Below, piece by piece: positions 47,141 to 59,695 of a stretch of DNA of 64,000 nucleotides. Origin of the DNA: Drosophila persimilis (lineage: Eukaryota; Arthropoda; Insecta; Diptera; Drosophilidae); contig NW_020825312.1 of the NCBI RefSeq assembly GCF_003286085.1, positions 3,658,001 through 3,722,000 of the forward strand. Reading direction: 5' to 3'. The translations under genes and the position numbers were made by a program. The notes beneath the pieces are model-generated. The model worked only from the letters and a program-made list of their open reading frames with translations, was not told the origin of the DNA and did no database searches. The first letter of the stretch is position 1. Each line of letters opens with the position of its first letter.

Positions 47141-50100
47141 TTGTTGCTATCAATGACACGAGCGCACCGGACCATACTGCCCCGTAATTAATGCAAGCCA
47201 TTTACTACCAGAAGCACGCACAGCTGTCGACCCAGGTCCCAGTGTCATGATTGATAATATTGGTTGTGGCGCTGAGCTCTGCTTCACAGCAGCAGCGGTT
47301 TGGACCTGCCCAGCCATGTGTATAAATAAATTAATTACTATTTAATTATTCACATTTCGATCAATTACTGAATGGACATTCTGTGTCGATTTCAATTATG
47401 TTCTCCCACAAACACAGTTGCAAAAATAGAACGACAGTTAATTATTATGACTGATTTACCATTGAAACTGTTCCAAGAACATGTACATATACGCAAAATA
47501 CTGCAAAAATAACAAACATTTCGAAAATTTTACAGTTAGGTATGCACATCTGTACATATGTACATTGATTCGTAGCATCTCAATTCTGTCTTCACAAAAC
47601 TTTGGAAGAATCTGTCCGTCTCTCCCGTATTAGTTAACATGAATCGGTGCTCAGATTCTGAGGTAACTGCCAGACGTATCTGTGACGACTCTCAACTCTT
47701 GTGTTATCCTCCGGTTTTTCTTTTTCTTTTTCTTTTTCTTTGAATATCCTCGGGCAACTTTAAGTCTTTGTGGTCCCAGCCAGAAAACTTTTGACCGCAA
47801 ATGGATCTGGGCCTGGCGCTGGAGCAGCATAATCCACAAACGCCTTTTGCGTTGAAAAGGCAACAGAATACGCACGAATCTCGAGCAGGAAAGGAAAGGA
47901 AAGGAAAGGCAAAATGAAATGCAATCTGAAATCTCATCATAAGCCCTGCCTCGGCCAAATCCAGACTTCGTTTTCGTTTCGGTCAGTTGGAGACTAAAGA
48001 ACACACAACCACTCGGACCTGGATTACAGTGAGCGTTCTTTATATCGTACGGCCAGTGGGTGCCTGCCTCCAACGAGTATTTAGTTGATTTCTGGCATGA
48101 AAATTAGTTCAGTACAGGAGCCAGGCGCACATTCAGAACCGAACATTCTTTCGGTTCAACTTTTGTGTTGAACTTGCCGCACCTGTAAGGCTCTTCCGGA
48201 TTTCTAAAAAAAAAATCACTCTCAAGACCTTAATACGTGTAAGATCTAATACTTGTTACTAGTACATTCATAAATTATGTTCATGATGGTTTTTTTTTTT
48301 TTTGTGTTCAAATGAATAATGGAAAAGGTCGCATGCAAGGTAATAATACAAGTACAATACAATACTAGTGTATAAAACAACATTCAACATACTCCGACTT
48401 CAACGTAGCGGAGTGATACAACATATAGTAGAGAGGGTAACTGATGGTTTCGGGATGCCGAGCAATATTCATGTTGTTGGAGCTTCAAAGAAAGAATGAG
48501 GGAACAATAGAAAGTGCAGGACGAGCAATCCCTAGCAACGGTTAAGGAGGCACTTTCCTGGTACAGCAAAAAAGAACGAGAGAGAGACAGAGACAGAGAC
48601 AGAGAGCAGAGCAGACCAAAAAGGACAATGGCACCTAATGGTCCGTTAGTGGTGCTGGAGTTGCTGGTGTTGCGTTGGTTCCGGCCGGAACGGAACGGAA
48701 CAGAACGGAACAGTCGCACGTGGGGCGACGAGAGTGTCCCTCATTTATCATTTACACACCAACGCACGTGAAAACAGTCCCAACACGGCAAGATGACGGC
48801 TCGGTCGTCGCTAAGGTTTCCATTTCATACCCCCCCGGCAGAAATTCCATTAGCGCCTCCTGCTGTAGGCCCCAGCCAGGCTTTCGGTCTCGGTTTCGGT
48901 TTCGGCTTCGGCTTCGGTTTTGGGTCCGTCCCCATCATTTGCATTGATTAAATCACTCTGCGGTCGGGCCGGCAAATGGCTTAAAAATGCGAACCAACTT
49001 TCCGCTCAATTGTTCGTGCGTCCGTTTTTATGCACTCCGACGATCCCGTCCTTTTTTTTCGCCCTGGGTATACAGAGAGTATTCATGTTGCCGTACAAAT
49101 TGCCATTGTTTTTTTATTTCACATTTCCCCATTTTCAAAAACCCTAGGTAACCTTTGGCTGTTTCTGTGCGGCAGCCTGTGCTCCGCTCCAATATTTCCA
49201 ATAAATTTCACTCTACAGCCTCGGGCTGTCGGCGTTGGGTTTCGGTTTTTGAATTGCCACTGATGAGGCGCTGAGGGGAGCGGAGGGGAGCGGAGCGAGA
49301 GCTGTGCGAGTACACGATTCCCACGAGAGCAGAGAAAATTTGTAATGTTTGTGCAATCAATGTTGTTGCCGCAACAGCCACGCTGCACACGCCCCCTTAC
49401 TTGCCCCCATATCGATTTTCGGTGAAATTTGCTTTTCTTGTTTGAAATCGTTTCTATTCCAAAGTATCGCCTTTTCATAGACGACACTTAAAGGGTACCA
49501 CCAAAAGCAGGCCTTGTTTCCTGCGAATGTTCCAAGTTCGATACGATAGATCTTCTTTTGGCCAGAAAATTCGGAAATACTACTTCTTGTTTTGCTTTAA
49601 TCCAAGCCTAACGAACATTCTTTATTATCTGAATATCATTAAATTCATCAATCAGTTCAGATACGCAATCGAATGCGAAAAACGTCTGGAAATTGAATAC
49701 GATCCGGACAGACCTAGAATGCATTCATTCCACTCCATTACCATAGTGACTGCACAAGATTTTTTTTTTTTTTTTTTGAGAGAGGACAACACAGTAAAAA
49801 ATGGTAAAACACAGCCAAATGAATCGTTTATGGTTTCATCACGCAATAAAAGTGGGGGGCAGCGGGTAAAGGTGTGCAGCCATAGCAGCAGTTAAATGGA
49901 AACGAGCGGATGAGATTAAAATATTCGGAATTTATAGAGTTTTACGAGGTATACGATATTAAATATTTCTCAGTATGGTTTAAATATAAGAATATAGGGC
50001 TGTAGATCGAAGGCGGATACGAATTTCAAACACAACTGCCATCTTAGAGATAACTGATAAAAACGCACCACATATCTAGCCGAAAGGTGGCAACGCCACA

Positions 50101-53100
50101 GTCACAGGCGTGGCTGGAAGTGCAGATCTACTATCTATCCAAAAGATCTCTACCCACTATACGGTATTTTATTAATTTTTAAATTTCTTGTTTCTAGAAC
50201 TTGTATGTATGTATATTCAGTATATTGGGTACAAATATCATACTTTTATCATCCCCAGCTTCAATTTTATTTGAAATTCGATTGGTTCGTGTTGTGGAAA
50301 CCGTATCAGTATGTTTCGGATGTGTTCCGAAACTACTTTTCAAAAGCCACTGAAGGGACTATGTTCATAGCACAAAAACTTTAATTAAACAAGATTAAAG
50401 ATCAAATTCCACTAATCAGGAGAGTAACGATTGTAAATGCAATAAAGTTTGATTTCAAAAGTTAAAGGCGTCTCTCACAGGTAAATAAAAGCACAAAGGG
50501 GCTGGATGGCGAAACTTTCAATTTGTTTTCCTTGAGTTTTCCCCCAATAGTCCCAGGGACTATCCTTAAGCTAGGCATTGCCGTACGCCGTACGTGCACA
50601 CAGGATGCTTACTTTTCTGCCTGTTTTTTAAATAGCTAGAGAGATAGAGGGGAAGAAGAGTAAGCCTGGAAAATGCCAGCATCTTTGATTAAAAGTTAAG
50701 AGCTTTAACAGCAACAGAACACCGTTTGCTCATCGCCTGACGCCTTTTCCTGATTTGTTTGCTTATTAGGGGTTTTCTTCCGGCTTGTTTGCACTGGCGA
50801 TTGAGAGCCTCCTTGCCGGCCAAGTCGCTGCGTAAATATAAATTGGCTGGCGGTATTTTTAGCGCCACGGAATCACCGATAACAAAACATGACGATTTGC
50901 ATATGATGTCATAAATTTACAAACAACACGGCCAAGTGGTTGGTGGGTCCAGGATGCTGGATGCTGGGTTGTGTGGTGGGGTGGGGTGGGGTGAGTGTGA
51001 GGGGTGCCTTGTTTATGATAAATGTCGCGGTACGACGGATATCACATTCCCATCAACTGTCCTGCATTGTTGCCGTGCTACCCATAAGACCCACGAGGCT
51101 GGGCCTTGGCTGGCTGCCTTGGCTGGCTGTGTGTGGCAAAAGCTCGCTGTAGATTTCTCTTTTGCTGTTAGAACGACATCCACACTACTGTTAGCCGACG
51201 AATGTCTGGGGGGGCCTCTGTTACGAGCAGGAGTTTGCCCAGGCAATCGTTTTGCTCCATCAACATCAACATCAACATCGTTAGCATTTTACCTGATTTC
51301 GGAGATTTGGGGGTGACAGTACAAGTCAATTTTGATTTGAATTAATTAACAATCGTGACAATTAACGGACTAGCACATCATCATACCACACGGTAGTTGT
51401 GGGGAATATCTGTATTTAGAACAGCGGTCGGGAAGTCCCCATCTGATGTGCATCGGAAAGTGCGGTGCTGCTCTCACGTACACGTGGTTAACGGTGCTTG
51501 GCACCAACGCAATGTTCCGTTCTGCCTGCTGTTTACGCACACAGATGCAATGCAAGGCGGGCGAGTGTGTGCCTGCCGATCACTGATTTAGAAGGTAGGA
51601 GACAGCGTTTCTTTGTACTTTCTGGGTACTGGGTACGTTCTTTGTACCCAATCCATTTATCAGTGGGTATGGAATCCATCCGCACATCCGTATATATCTT
51701 TAAAAAGTGGTTCCAACTGAGGGTTGCAGCCATACCACCGTACCGTCTTCCTCTTCAGGTCTCCAGTCCATCATCATCGGTTTTAGTTTAACTTTTAAGC
51801 ATTGTTCAGAATTCAAGTGGAGAAATGTCTAAGTCGTACGCAGCAGACGCAGCAGACGCAGCAGACGCAGCAGAACCCAGAAGGAGAGGGCTCGAGGTGC
51901 TCGAGGAGCTCGAAGGAACGAAATACACCTGAGCAGTGCGGCAACTGCTGCAGGCGACTCGATAAAAAAGCCATCAACGTTCTGTTTGCCCCAGAAACAG
52001 CACCGAAATCTGCTCTGAAAACAGCAAAAGTAGCTGTAGTTCCATCCAATCCAATCCAATCCCCTCCACTCCACTCCACTCCACTCGCCCTCCCCCAACA
52101 ATGGGCCCCAACACAGTGCAGAGTCCAACGAAATGGCAGCTCGAAACTTTGGACAAATTATCAACTGAATGTAGCAGAAACAACAATAATCTCGGCGACA
52201 ATTTCAAGAGGCAGCCCGCAAAAAACGGGACTGGACGGGACTGGAGGGGACGGGACGGCAAGCACTAACCAACTTTTATTCGGAGCTCCTTTATTCTGGT
52301 TATTGCTATTATTATTATTATTTGCATGGCATGGGGTAGGAGTCGGGATAGTACCCCCATTACAATTTCACCCTTTGCGAGGGAGGGAGAGAGAGAGAGT
52401 CCCTAAAAGTTGAGACCAACTTTGGGTTTTTCGTTTCGGTGAAACAGTCCTCGAACTCCACTCGGCCGGATTTCGACCCCGTTCAGAGTTGGACACTGGA
52501 TAAATAGGGCTTTCCTTTGCTTCTGTTTTCCTTGCGGGAAACGCTCTGGCCTCGACTTTAAAAAATCCAAAAGCTTCAAATAATCCGTTCGTTTGGCTTT
52601 AAGAAATTTCCAGGACAACATCAAAGAAAGCGAAATGCCCCACCCCCTCCTCCCCACTCCCTCCAAAACGGAGGACACAGGGGACACGGAAAACGCGCTC
52701 CAGGCGCACCGTCGGACCTCTTTCCGTCGAAGCCCTCGCTGCCACTTTACCAACCAAGAAGAGACATTTTACGAATTTTCGCGGACTTTTCGTTGCCAAA
52801 TATTTTCTTTGAGCAGGACAACGGATGCTCCAGATCCTTCTGATCTGTCCCTCCTCAGCAGGGTAGCAGGGTACACAAATTCCAATTAAATGGAACCCTT
52901 TTTCTGTTGTTCCTGTCACTTTCCGATTTACTTCCTTATGCTACCGACCAGCGCGACAAGAAAACCCATCGGCTCCTGCCAATGCCTTAATCCAGAGACG
53001 GCGTTCGGTACAGTGGTAATGAGAGGTAAGACTGCTACGTATTGGATAGAATGGATATAAAGATGGCCTCTTACGTGGGGTTCCTGGGCAGTCCATAAAG

Positions 53101-56068
53101 ACGGAAGTGGAAGCCTGTGAATTCCCATCATATATGTAGATGATGTATATCTGTAATCGAACTAGCGAATGGCCAGAAAGGAGCAATATAGAAGCATCCT
53201 AGATCATAGCACATTGTGGGAAATTTCGTAAACTAAGTAGTAATATTTAAGGAAATTCGATTCAAGTGTGCGGCTGTGAAGATACTCTTTTCGGAATGTG
53301 GCCCACTGGCTTAGTCGAGTGTAGTGCTTATTATCATTGGCGGACCACCCCCACGACGATATCGATTGGGTAGGTTCGTCCCTGCCCTGCCCTGCCTTGC
53401 CCGGCCCCAACGCTCCGCTCCACTGAGATTAATTGAGCATAAATTTTCGATGCGCTTCGTTTCCGTGGCACTGCGTGAACTGCGAAAAAATCTCAGGGTG
53501 AACGGGTGGGCTGCGCAGAAAGCGTCCTTGAGCAATGTTTAATAGACTTTTAAGTCGATTTTTCGTGGGCCACAGAACGAAGGCCATGCTCGGACTGCGG
53601 CCGCAGCCACTGCCTCCATCAAGGACCCACGTCGCGAACGGCTGTCACCTGCCGGCAGTCGTAACCATTAATCATGATTACTTCGCACTGAAGTCGACAA
53701 ACGGCCTACAGCCTGTTCACAATGGCCCGTAAATTCCGGTGCTATTACTCACATTAATAAGTAATTATTTGATTCGATGCCACACACACACCACCTCATC
53801 GAAGGCGACTCTCGGGGGGGTGGGGGCTGGGCGGAAGGCAGGTGGATGGATGGATGGATGGACTGTGCTAAGTTCTGGCTCTGATGTGCGATGTGATTTG
53901 TGTCTTCTGATGGTTGCATTTCACACATCGACACGCATCGGGTCCGGCTCATTGATTCCTGGCTGGGTTACGTTACCATGACACGCCCGCAAATTAATTT
54001 ATAATCCATTGAATGCAGGGAGGATGCCGCGATGACAGTGAACTGAATTCAATGATTGCACTTCTTTGTACTTCCTGAGTTTATGGAAACTCAGGGACTC
54101 CGAGGTCTTTGAGTTCCTGTTTCCTTAAGTATATGGAATACCAAGGGAAAGGCCATCCCCGGCTATAATATAGATATATAATGGAGGGATATTCTTTGTG
54201 TACACCACAAACTGTCCATTATGATGCGATCCCCATATTCCTATCCAAGGGAAATGGTCGGCCCATGTTTAAGGGAATTGATTTGCTTGATAAACAGAAA
54301 CAACTTAATCCCCATTAGATGGTCCAAGAGGAACGAACCCCAGGAGGCAAAGGCAAAGCAACGAAAGCGCCAGCACAACGATTAAAACTTTTTGCGGTGG
54401 CTCTTTCATTCCTGCCCCGTGCCCCGTGCCCCATGCCAAAGCCTTCGCCCACAGAGACCACGCACACACACACCCACCCACACATACACAGTTGGTCGAG
54501 GACGAGTCGAAACTTTCTGCTTTGCGGTTAATTCGTTTTTATTTTCAGTTGCGGCGATTGTTTAACCGAAAGCCTCAAAACCAACTGGCGCCAGACCCTG
54601 ACCCCCGACTCTCCTTTTCGGAGCTGCCACAACAAGTGACATGTCAATCAATGGTCCAGACAGAGGCCAGGACAACGCAGCGTGCTCTGTGTCGGATTGA
54701 GTGTGGTGTGCGTCCGCCGCCGCCGCCGCTGCTGCCGCCGCCGCCCGCCCCCAGTCTGCCACCAGATGTGTCTACTTGCCCCCGAACAGACCAAGGAATT
54801 GGCCCCGTAGCCGGACAGCTGACAACCGCCCGAAGCTCTCGGTTGAAAGTTGTTGCTGGCCACCAGCACCCGGCTTTTCAGCTGGGATTCGATTGTATAC
54901 CACACACAAAGCGGGTTTGCTGGCTCCTTATTTAAGGTGCCACACAACAAAGCCACAGAAAAGAAAGTAAAAATGTAATAGAGTTGTACTCGTAGATAAA
55001 GTGGAGATATTTATTATCAACGGAAGCCATTGGGGAAATAGTTTTCACTCAAAAGTGCTCCTTGGCTCGCGGCAAGATGGTCAGCCATTGCTGCACCGGA
55101 ACCCTCTTTGCCAGCCAGCTAAAAGTATTCAGCTGCTGAAGGCTGCGGCGGAAGTGCGTAGACAAAGGCGTCTAGGGATAAACGTTTTGTGTGTGAGTGG
55201 AAAAATCCCTAAAGCGAGGCGAAACAACACACGTATCCGGCGAGGCCAGGCATTATCCTGGCCAGCATTCCGTGCGATTTGCTCAACCGTTTCTTGACGT
55301 GAGTCAACATAAGTGCGGAGCGACCTCTAGGGTCCAGGTAGGGGACAATGGACTCGCAGACTCATACATACAAATTGCACTTTGAGCGCACACAGGACGC
55401 ATGCAACTGGGTCAACGTACGCAGGGCCGTGTCCCATGCCCCCGTGGGGCGAGATAGTGTCAGACACAGAAGTCCTGAGGCGCTTTGTTCTGAGCACTGG
55501 CGATAAGCATCTGCCGCGCTCCACTGTCCGAGCGTCCCTCCGAAGCGCTGCCATCCAGAAAAGGCGCTTAAAAGGCATGACTCCTCGGACACGGAACACC
55601 TAATGACCCTCAGTGCGAGTGGGTGTGAGAACGGGCTCTTAATTGCCAGGACTAGCACCAAAATACCACTTTCCTTAGTCATTAATGAAAGGTGCGAAAG
55701 TTTTGAGTGTCTCACCTTTTTTTATTTTAATATTCCATAGGTATTCCATACCCTGTGAATACCCTCTCAGAGATATCTTTTTGGAACTTTGAACAGACCT
55801 TAGACCCGCGACGGTTGCTGTTGCTCTGCCACACAGAACTCAATTGAAACGCGCTCAAAGCCTAGCTCAGCGGGAATGAGAATCGCTCAATTGGGGTCTA
55901 GATGATGGGGCATGGAGCGTGGGCGGGTGCTCCTCAATTGCCACGAAACGAGATACATTTTTGTACAGAATGCCGTATCGCTTTAATTCGGCGATGACTG
56001 CCGAGCAAACAGCACGGAAAAATCTCTTCAAAGTCCAAACGTTTTCTAATTGAGTGTCAAGTTTAAAG
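47141..56068. other. Gene-poor interval rich in simple repeats
   Basis: About 8.9 kb without a supportable gene. Simple sequence includes TTTCTT runs (47716-47746), AAAGG runs (47887-47908), GACAGA repeats (48580-48605), TTCGGY repeats (48886-48920), a poly(T) tract (49759-49777), a GGATGGAT run near 53845 and CCGCCG runs near 54715-54750. Long frames over the Pro-, Ser- or Arg-coding repeats lack domains. Possible regulatory DNA for the flanking genes, but no specific site is recognised. Confidence 0.45.
51838..51874. repeat. 9-bp tandem repeat CGCAGCAGA
   Basis: About four head-to-tail copies of CGCAGCAGA. One frame reads Gln-Gln-Thr repeats, the other strand Cys-rich repeats. No gene context. 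Confidence 0.85.
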
Positions 56069-57621
56069 ATGATGAAAATAAGACTATTGCTGTTGCCGTT
56101 GCCGTTGCCGTTGCTGCCCTGCCTGCTGTTCATAGGTCCCCTCAGAGGTGAGTAGAAGCCACTCCACGACACATAAGAGCTGTACTACCCCCATATCATC
56201 CCACAGCCAGCTGTCCCATCTATCTGACCATCTCGCTGTCCGGCAAGGCCTTGCATGACTCTTGCCTGGAGGTCAACTGGGGTCCCGACTGTGCCGGGCC
56301 GCCCGAATGGATTGGCATCTATGGCCAGGATCCGACCATTTCCAACTTCCAGCCGGATCTGCGCATCAACGGCATTACCAATCGGACAGGCAAACTGTCG
56401 ACGCCCATAAAGTTGGGCAAGCTGCTGTTTCCTGGAGGATGGAATCGTCAGGATAGCAACGAGCTGCCGGCCACACGGTACCCCAGGGGCAAGTGCCTGC
56501 CGCATTATGTGGCCAGCTACAATGGCACGGAGCTGCTTACCGTCGAGTGTCTGAAGATACAGCCCAATTGGATGGCACAGATCAAGGATGGGGACCAGAT
56601 GCCGCTCAAGAGCCTCTTCCTGCCGGGCAGCCATGCCTCGGGCGCCTTCATTGCCAGCTACAGCAAGACCAAGTCGCTGCTCGTCAAGGACTATCTGGTG
56701 GCGCAGCATTTCGATGTCTGGTCGCAGTTGGTCTTTGGCATACGTTATCTGGACTTTAGTGTGGGGTGAGTATTGGCTCGGAATCGAATTGAATTGAATT
56801 GATGAAAAGATCATTCTCTCCGTCTCCACAGCTACAAGTACATGGACAGCGACAACGATGCCGACAATTTCTGGATAGCCAACGAGAACATGTTCATCAT
56901 TCCCTTGGCGGGTGTACTGCGCGACGTTCGTCACTTTGTGGAGCGTTCTGGAGAGCTGGTCATCCTGGACTTTAGCTCCTTCCCCATAGGATTCTACAAG
57001 CATCCGGAGATCTATAGCTCGCTCTTTCACCTGCTGCGGCAGGAGCTGGGCGAAGTGGCCTACCAGCGAAATATGACCCTGGATCAGCACTGCGCTAACC
57101 GTAACTTTAGGCAGCTCCTGTCGCTGGGCATACATGTGGTGCTTTTGTTTCCCACCCAAGAACTACCCTATCCGGAGAACGGTAAGCTTTGGTAAAAATA
57201 CCTTTGATGACTGACCTGTCGCTCTGCTCTCCACGCAGAATCGGGCCTCCTCTGCTCGCCATGGCAGCGCTTTAGCACCAGCTACATGAACATCTCCCAG
57301 ACACTGGACTATATGCGACTGCTGTTCAGCAAGAAGCCTGATGGACCAGTCCAGGATGATGGCTGGATATTCACCGCCGTCAAGAGCATGGAGCAGACTC
57401 TCAACACACACAAGCTGCAGACGGCCAAGGAGAGGGCGGCAGTCATCAATCCCAAGGTGAATCAGTGGCTGAAGGGCCCATGGGGCATGAATGCCAACGT
57501 CGTGGCCATGGATTACTTCAGCAACACGAATATCGTCGATTTGGCCATAGAAGTGAATGCCCACAAGGCCTTCCTGCTGGCCACGAAGAACAAGTTTATT
57601 AACTTGGAAATATTGCGTTAA
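56069..57621 (+). CDS. Secreted PI-PLC X-domain-containing protein, 456 aa, four exons
   Basis: Exons are 56069-56147, 56207-56765, 56832-57181 and 57239-57621, with introns of 59, 66 and 57 bp at GT-AG sites; phases are consistent and codons rebuild across each junction. Exon 1 is a clear signal peptide (a basic start, then a Leu/Pro-rich core). Residues 27-150 form a Cys-containing beta-rich domain with a PPEWIGIY motif. Such domains precede the X domain in insect PLCXD-like proteins. The X domain starts near residue 155, with the GSHASGAF motif (His169, the first catalytic His of PI-PLCs) and FGIRYLDF near 203-210. The second catalytic His, usually in a HG(L/F) motif, falls where this protein reads FWIANENMF (226-234), so it is probably lost. 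PI-PLCs cleave phosphatidylinositol headgroups; this one may be catalytically weak or dead. Several NxT/S sites fit secretion. The specific fly orthologue is not assigned. Confidence 0.88.
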
Positions 57622-58714
57622 AAACGCCGAAAGAACTAAAAACGAATTACAAATATCGTTAATATATCCTATATCGTATATTAAATTAAAAACAGAAGTT
57701 GGCAGCCCCAAAAGTTCTGACCTATCGCCTAGCTAAGACACAATCCTCTTAGTGTGCATAAACTAACCGAAAAGCTTCTCTAATGCAAGAACCTTATTAG
57801 CAAAGCTTTAGCGAATACACGAACCGTCGTCTTTACCCGTTTCTTATTTGAATTCGAGTTTGAAATTGTACGGTCAACTGCCAATAGCCATTTGGCTATT
57901 AGTTTTCTCACGATTATCGTCTCTCCGTAATTAAAAACTGCGCGCAATCTAAGGTCAGCGCTTGACTTTTGAGTCATTGAAAATTGAATGTAGATCACCA
58001 ATTTACATAAACAACATATCGGCTGACAATAGCCATTTACGTCAGGATTTCAGTATGATGACTAGTGCAATGACAATTCCAGCCAATTGACAAATGCCAA
58101 GTGTCGAAACATTTAACATTCTTAGCAGTTCCAGGAACGATGACTCAGACAAATTTCATGCAATTCATTCATTAACTTACTTAACAGCAATGCTATCGCT
58201 ATCTGGCACGTGTGCAATCGGAATGATTGCATTTCCATTATCCATTATCCATTATGCATATGCATACGCTCGTACTCGTATCGAGGTGATGTAACCGTCA
58301 AGATGCAAGAAGCCATGTGACAACCGGACCCTCTCATTCGCACTTAACCTCCCCCCACCTGCTAGGCTAGTGCAAATGTCTCACCTTGGCTCATACGAAA
58401 CCGGATCTGCCAGATCAGAACGTTCCATGCAGCAAGCAAACTAATTGAAGTTAACTGCAAATTTAACCAATGATGTGGAGATTGTGTGTGTGTGCTTTGC
58501 TCTCAACTCTCTCACTACGAGCCTCTTGGTTTGCACTTCTCACTCACTCTTTTGCAATTGCAGTTGAATGCACTTTGTGTGGGCGCGTGAGCGTTGATTA
58601 ATGCCAGACGATATAATCCAATGACTGATAAGACAAGCATTATGTGTCCACTGATCCAACAAAGCGTCCCTTATGCCCTTTGTTGTGGTCCGTAATTATT
58701 GCAACACCGAAATA
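57622..58714. other. 3' UTR of the PI-PLC-like gene and non-coding interval
   Basis: The first roughly 90 bp are AT-rich with ATTAAA near 57679-57690, a plausible poly(A) signal. The rest is non-coding, with a short GT run at 58481-58495 and repeated CATTATCCATTATCC near 58233-58255. No gene is supported. Confidence 0.5.
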
Positions 58715-59095
58715 TTATTGTCGTTGTGGGGCGGAAGGGGGTGGGGCGAAATTTTGAGATATACGTTTTATAGTGATATCTAACAGGAGTGCGGAGTAAC
58801 CAAATTTGGTTACTCTAGCGTTAATAGTCTCTGAGATTTGTGAATATCCCCAGATTTTCGTCCTTTGCGGGGGCGGAAGGTGGTGTGTCGAAATTTTGAA
58901 ACAAACTCGTCTCGGTCCGATATATTAGGACGGACAGACGGACAGACAGACATGGCTCAATCGACTCTGCTATTGATGCTGATCAAGAATATATATACTT
59001 TATGGGGTTGGAAACGATTTCTTCTGGACGTTACACACATCCACTTTTACCACAAATCTAATATACCCCAATACTCATTTTGAGTATCGGGTATA
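58715..59095 (-). mobile_element. DINE-1/INE-1 element, reverse orientation, truncated
   Basis: Read on the minus strand, it opens with TTATACCCGATACTCAAAAT (59095 end) and continues with the standard blocks AACGTCCAGAAGAAATCGTT, CCATAAAGTATATATATTCT, GATCAGCATCAATAGCAGAG and GACAGACGGACAG-type microsatellite. The TTTCGACACACCACCTTCCG block occurs and a second similar block follows near 58735-58750. The expected opposite terminus (AACGTTC...) is not found, so this copy is 3'-truncated. It separates the PI-PLC-like gene from thread. Confidence 0.88.
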
Positions 59096-59453
59096 ATAAT
59101 AACAAATCATTATTTACGGTCCCTGCTCGAAACTAGAACTGAGCTCTCCTCGAAAATTATAAAGAATGCAGATCTCATAGGTGTTGTATCTCGACAATAA
59201 AATTACATCCAATTACTTCAATGAGTACTTCTTCTCTCGTGATCAAAGTTCTCCCCAAACGGTGTGCTCACCGGTGAGCCACTGGCTGCGTCATAGCCGA
59301 TGATTCGTTCATGGGCGTGCCGTCCCACCAGCGGTGCCTTTGTAGTTTGGTTGCTTTGCCAATCACTCAATCACCCATCCACCCAACCATCCATCCACCT
59401 GTAGTGTGTGGGTAAGCAAGTACAAACAACAGGTTGTTTTTTCATATGTTAGT

Positions 59454-59459
59454 TTTATT
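59454..59459 (-). terminator. Probable poly(A) signal of thread
   Basis: AATAAA on the minus strand about 240 bp past the stop codon, followed downstream by TG-rich sequence. It is the first canonical hexamer in an AT-rich 3' UTR. Confidence 0.6.
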
Positions 59460-59586
59460 ATAAATACGTAGTAGTGCATACGTAGATATATTGGCTGCAC
59501 TCTTATATATTATTATGTCCACATGCAGTGGATTTAGAGGAGCATTTCGAGTCCTAATCAAAATTGTATCTTTATCTGTAGCGATG

Positions 59587-59628
59587 GCAACGGCCAGCTG
59601 AAGGGAAGCCCCTCCAGCTGGCCGTTGC
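59587..59628 (-). ncRNA. Strong hairpin in the thread 3' UTR
   Basis: GCAACGGCCAGCTG (59587-59600) pairs perfectly with CAGCTGGCCGTTGC (59615-59628). The 14-nt loop could add a GGG/CCC helix (59603-59605 with 59609-59611). The stem is GC-rich in an otherwise AT-rich 3' UTR. It is an mRNA structure, perhaps a regulatory element; it is short for a microRNA precursor. Confidence 0.6.
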
Positions 59629-59695
59629 AACCGTTTATTGGGCCTTAATTTGCTACAATTTTGATTAATACTTGAGATCCGCCTAATGGTAGTAC

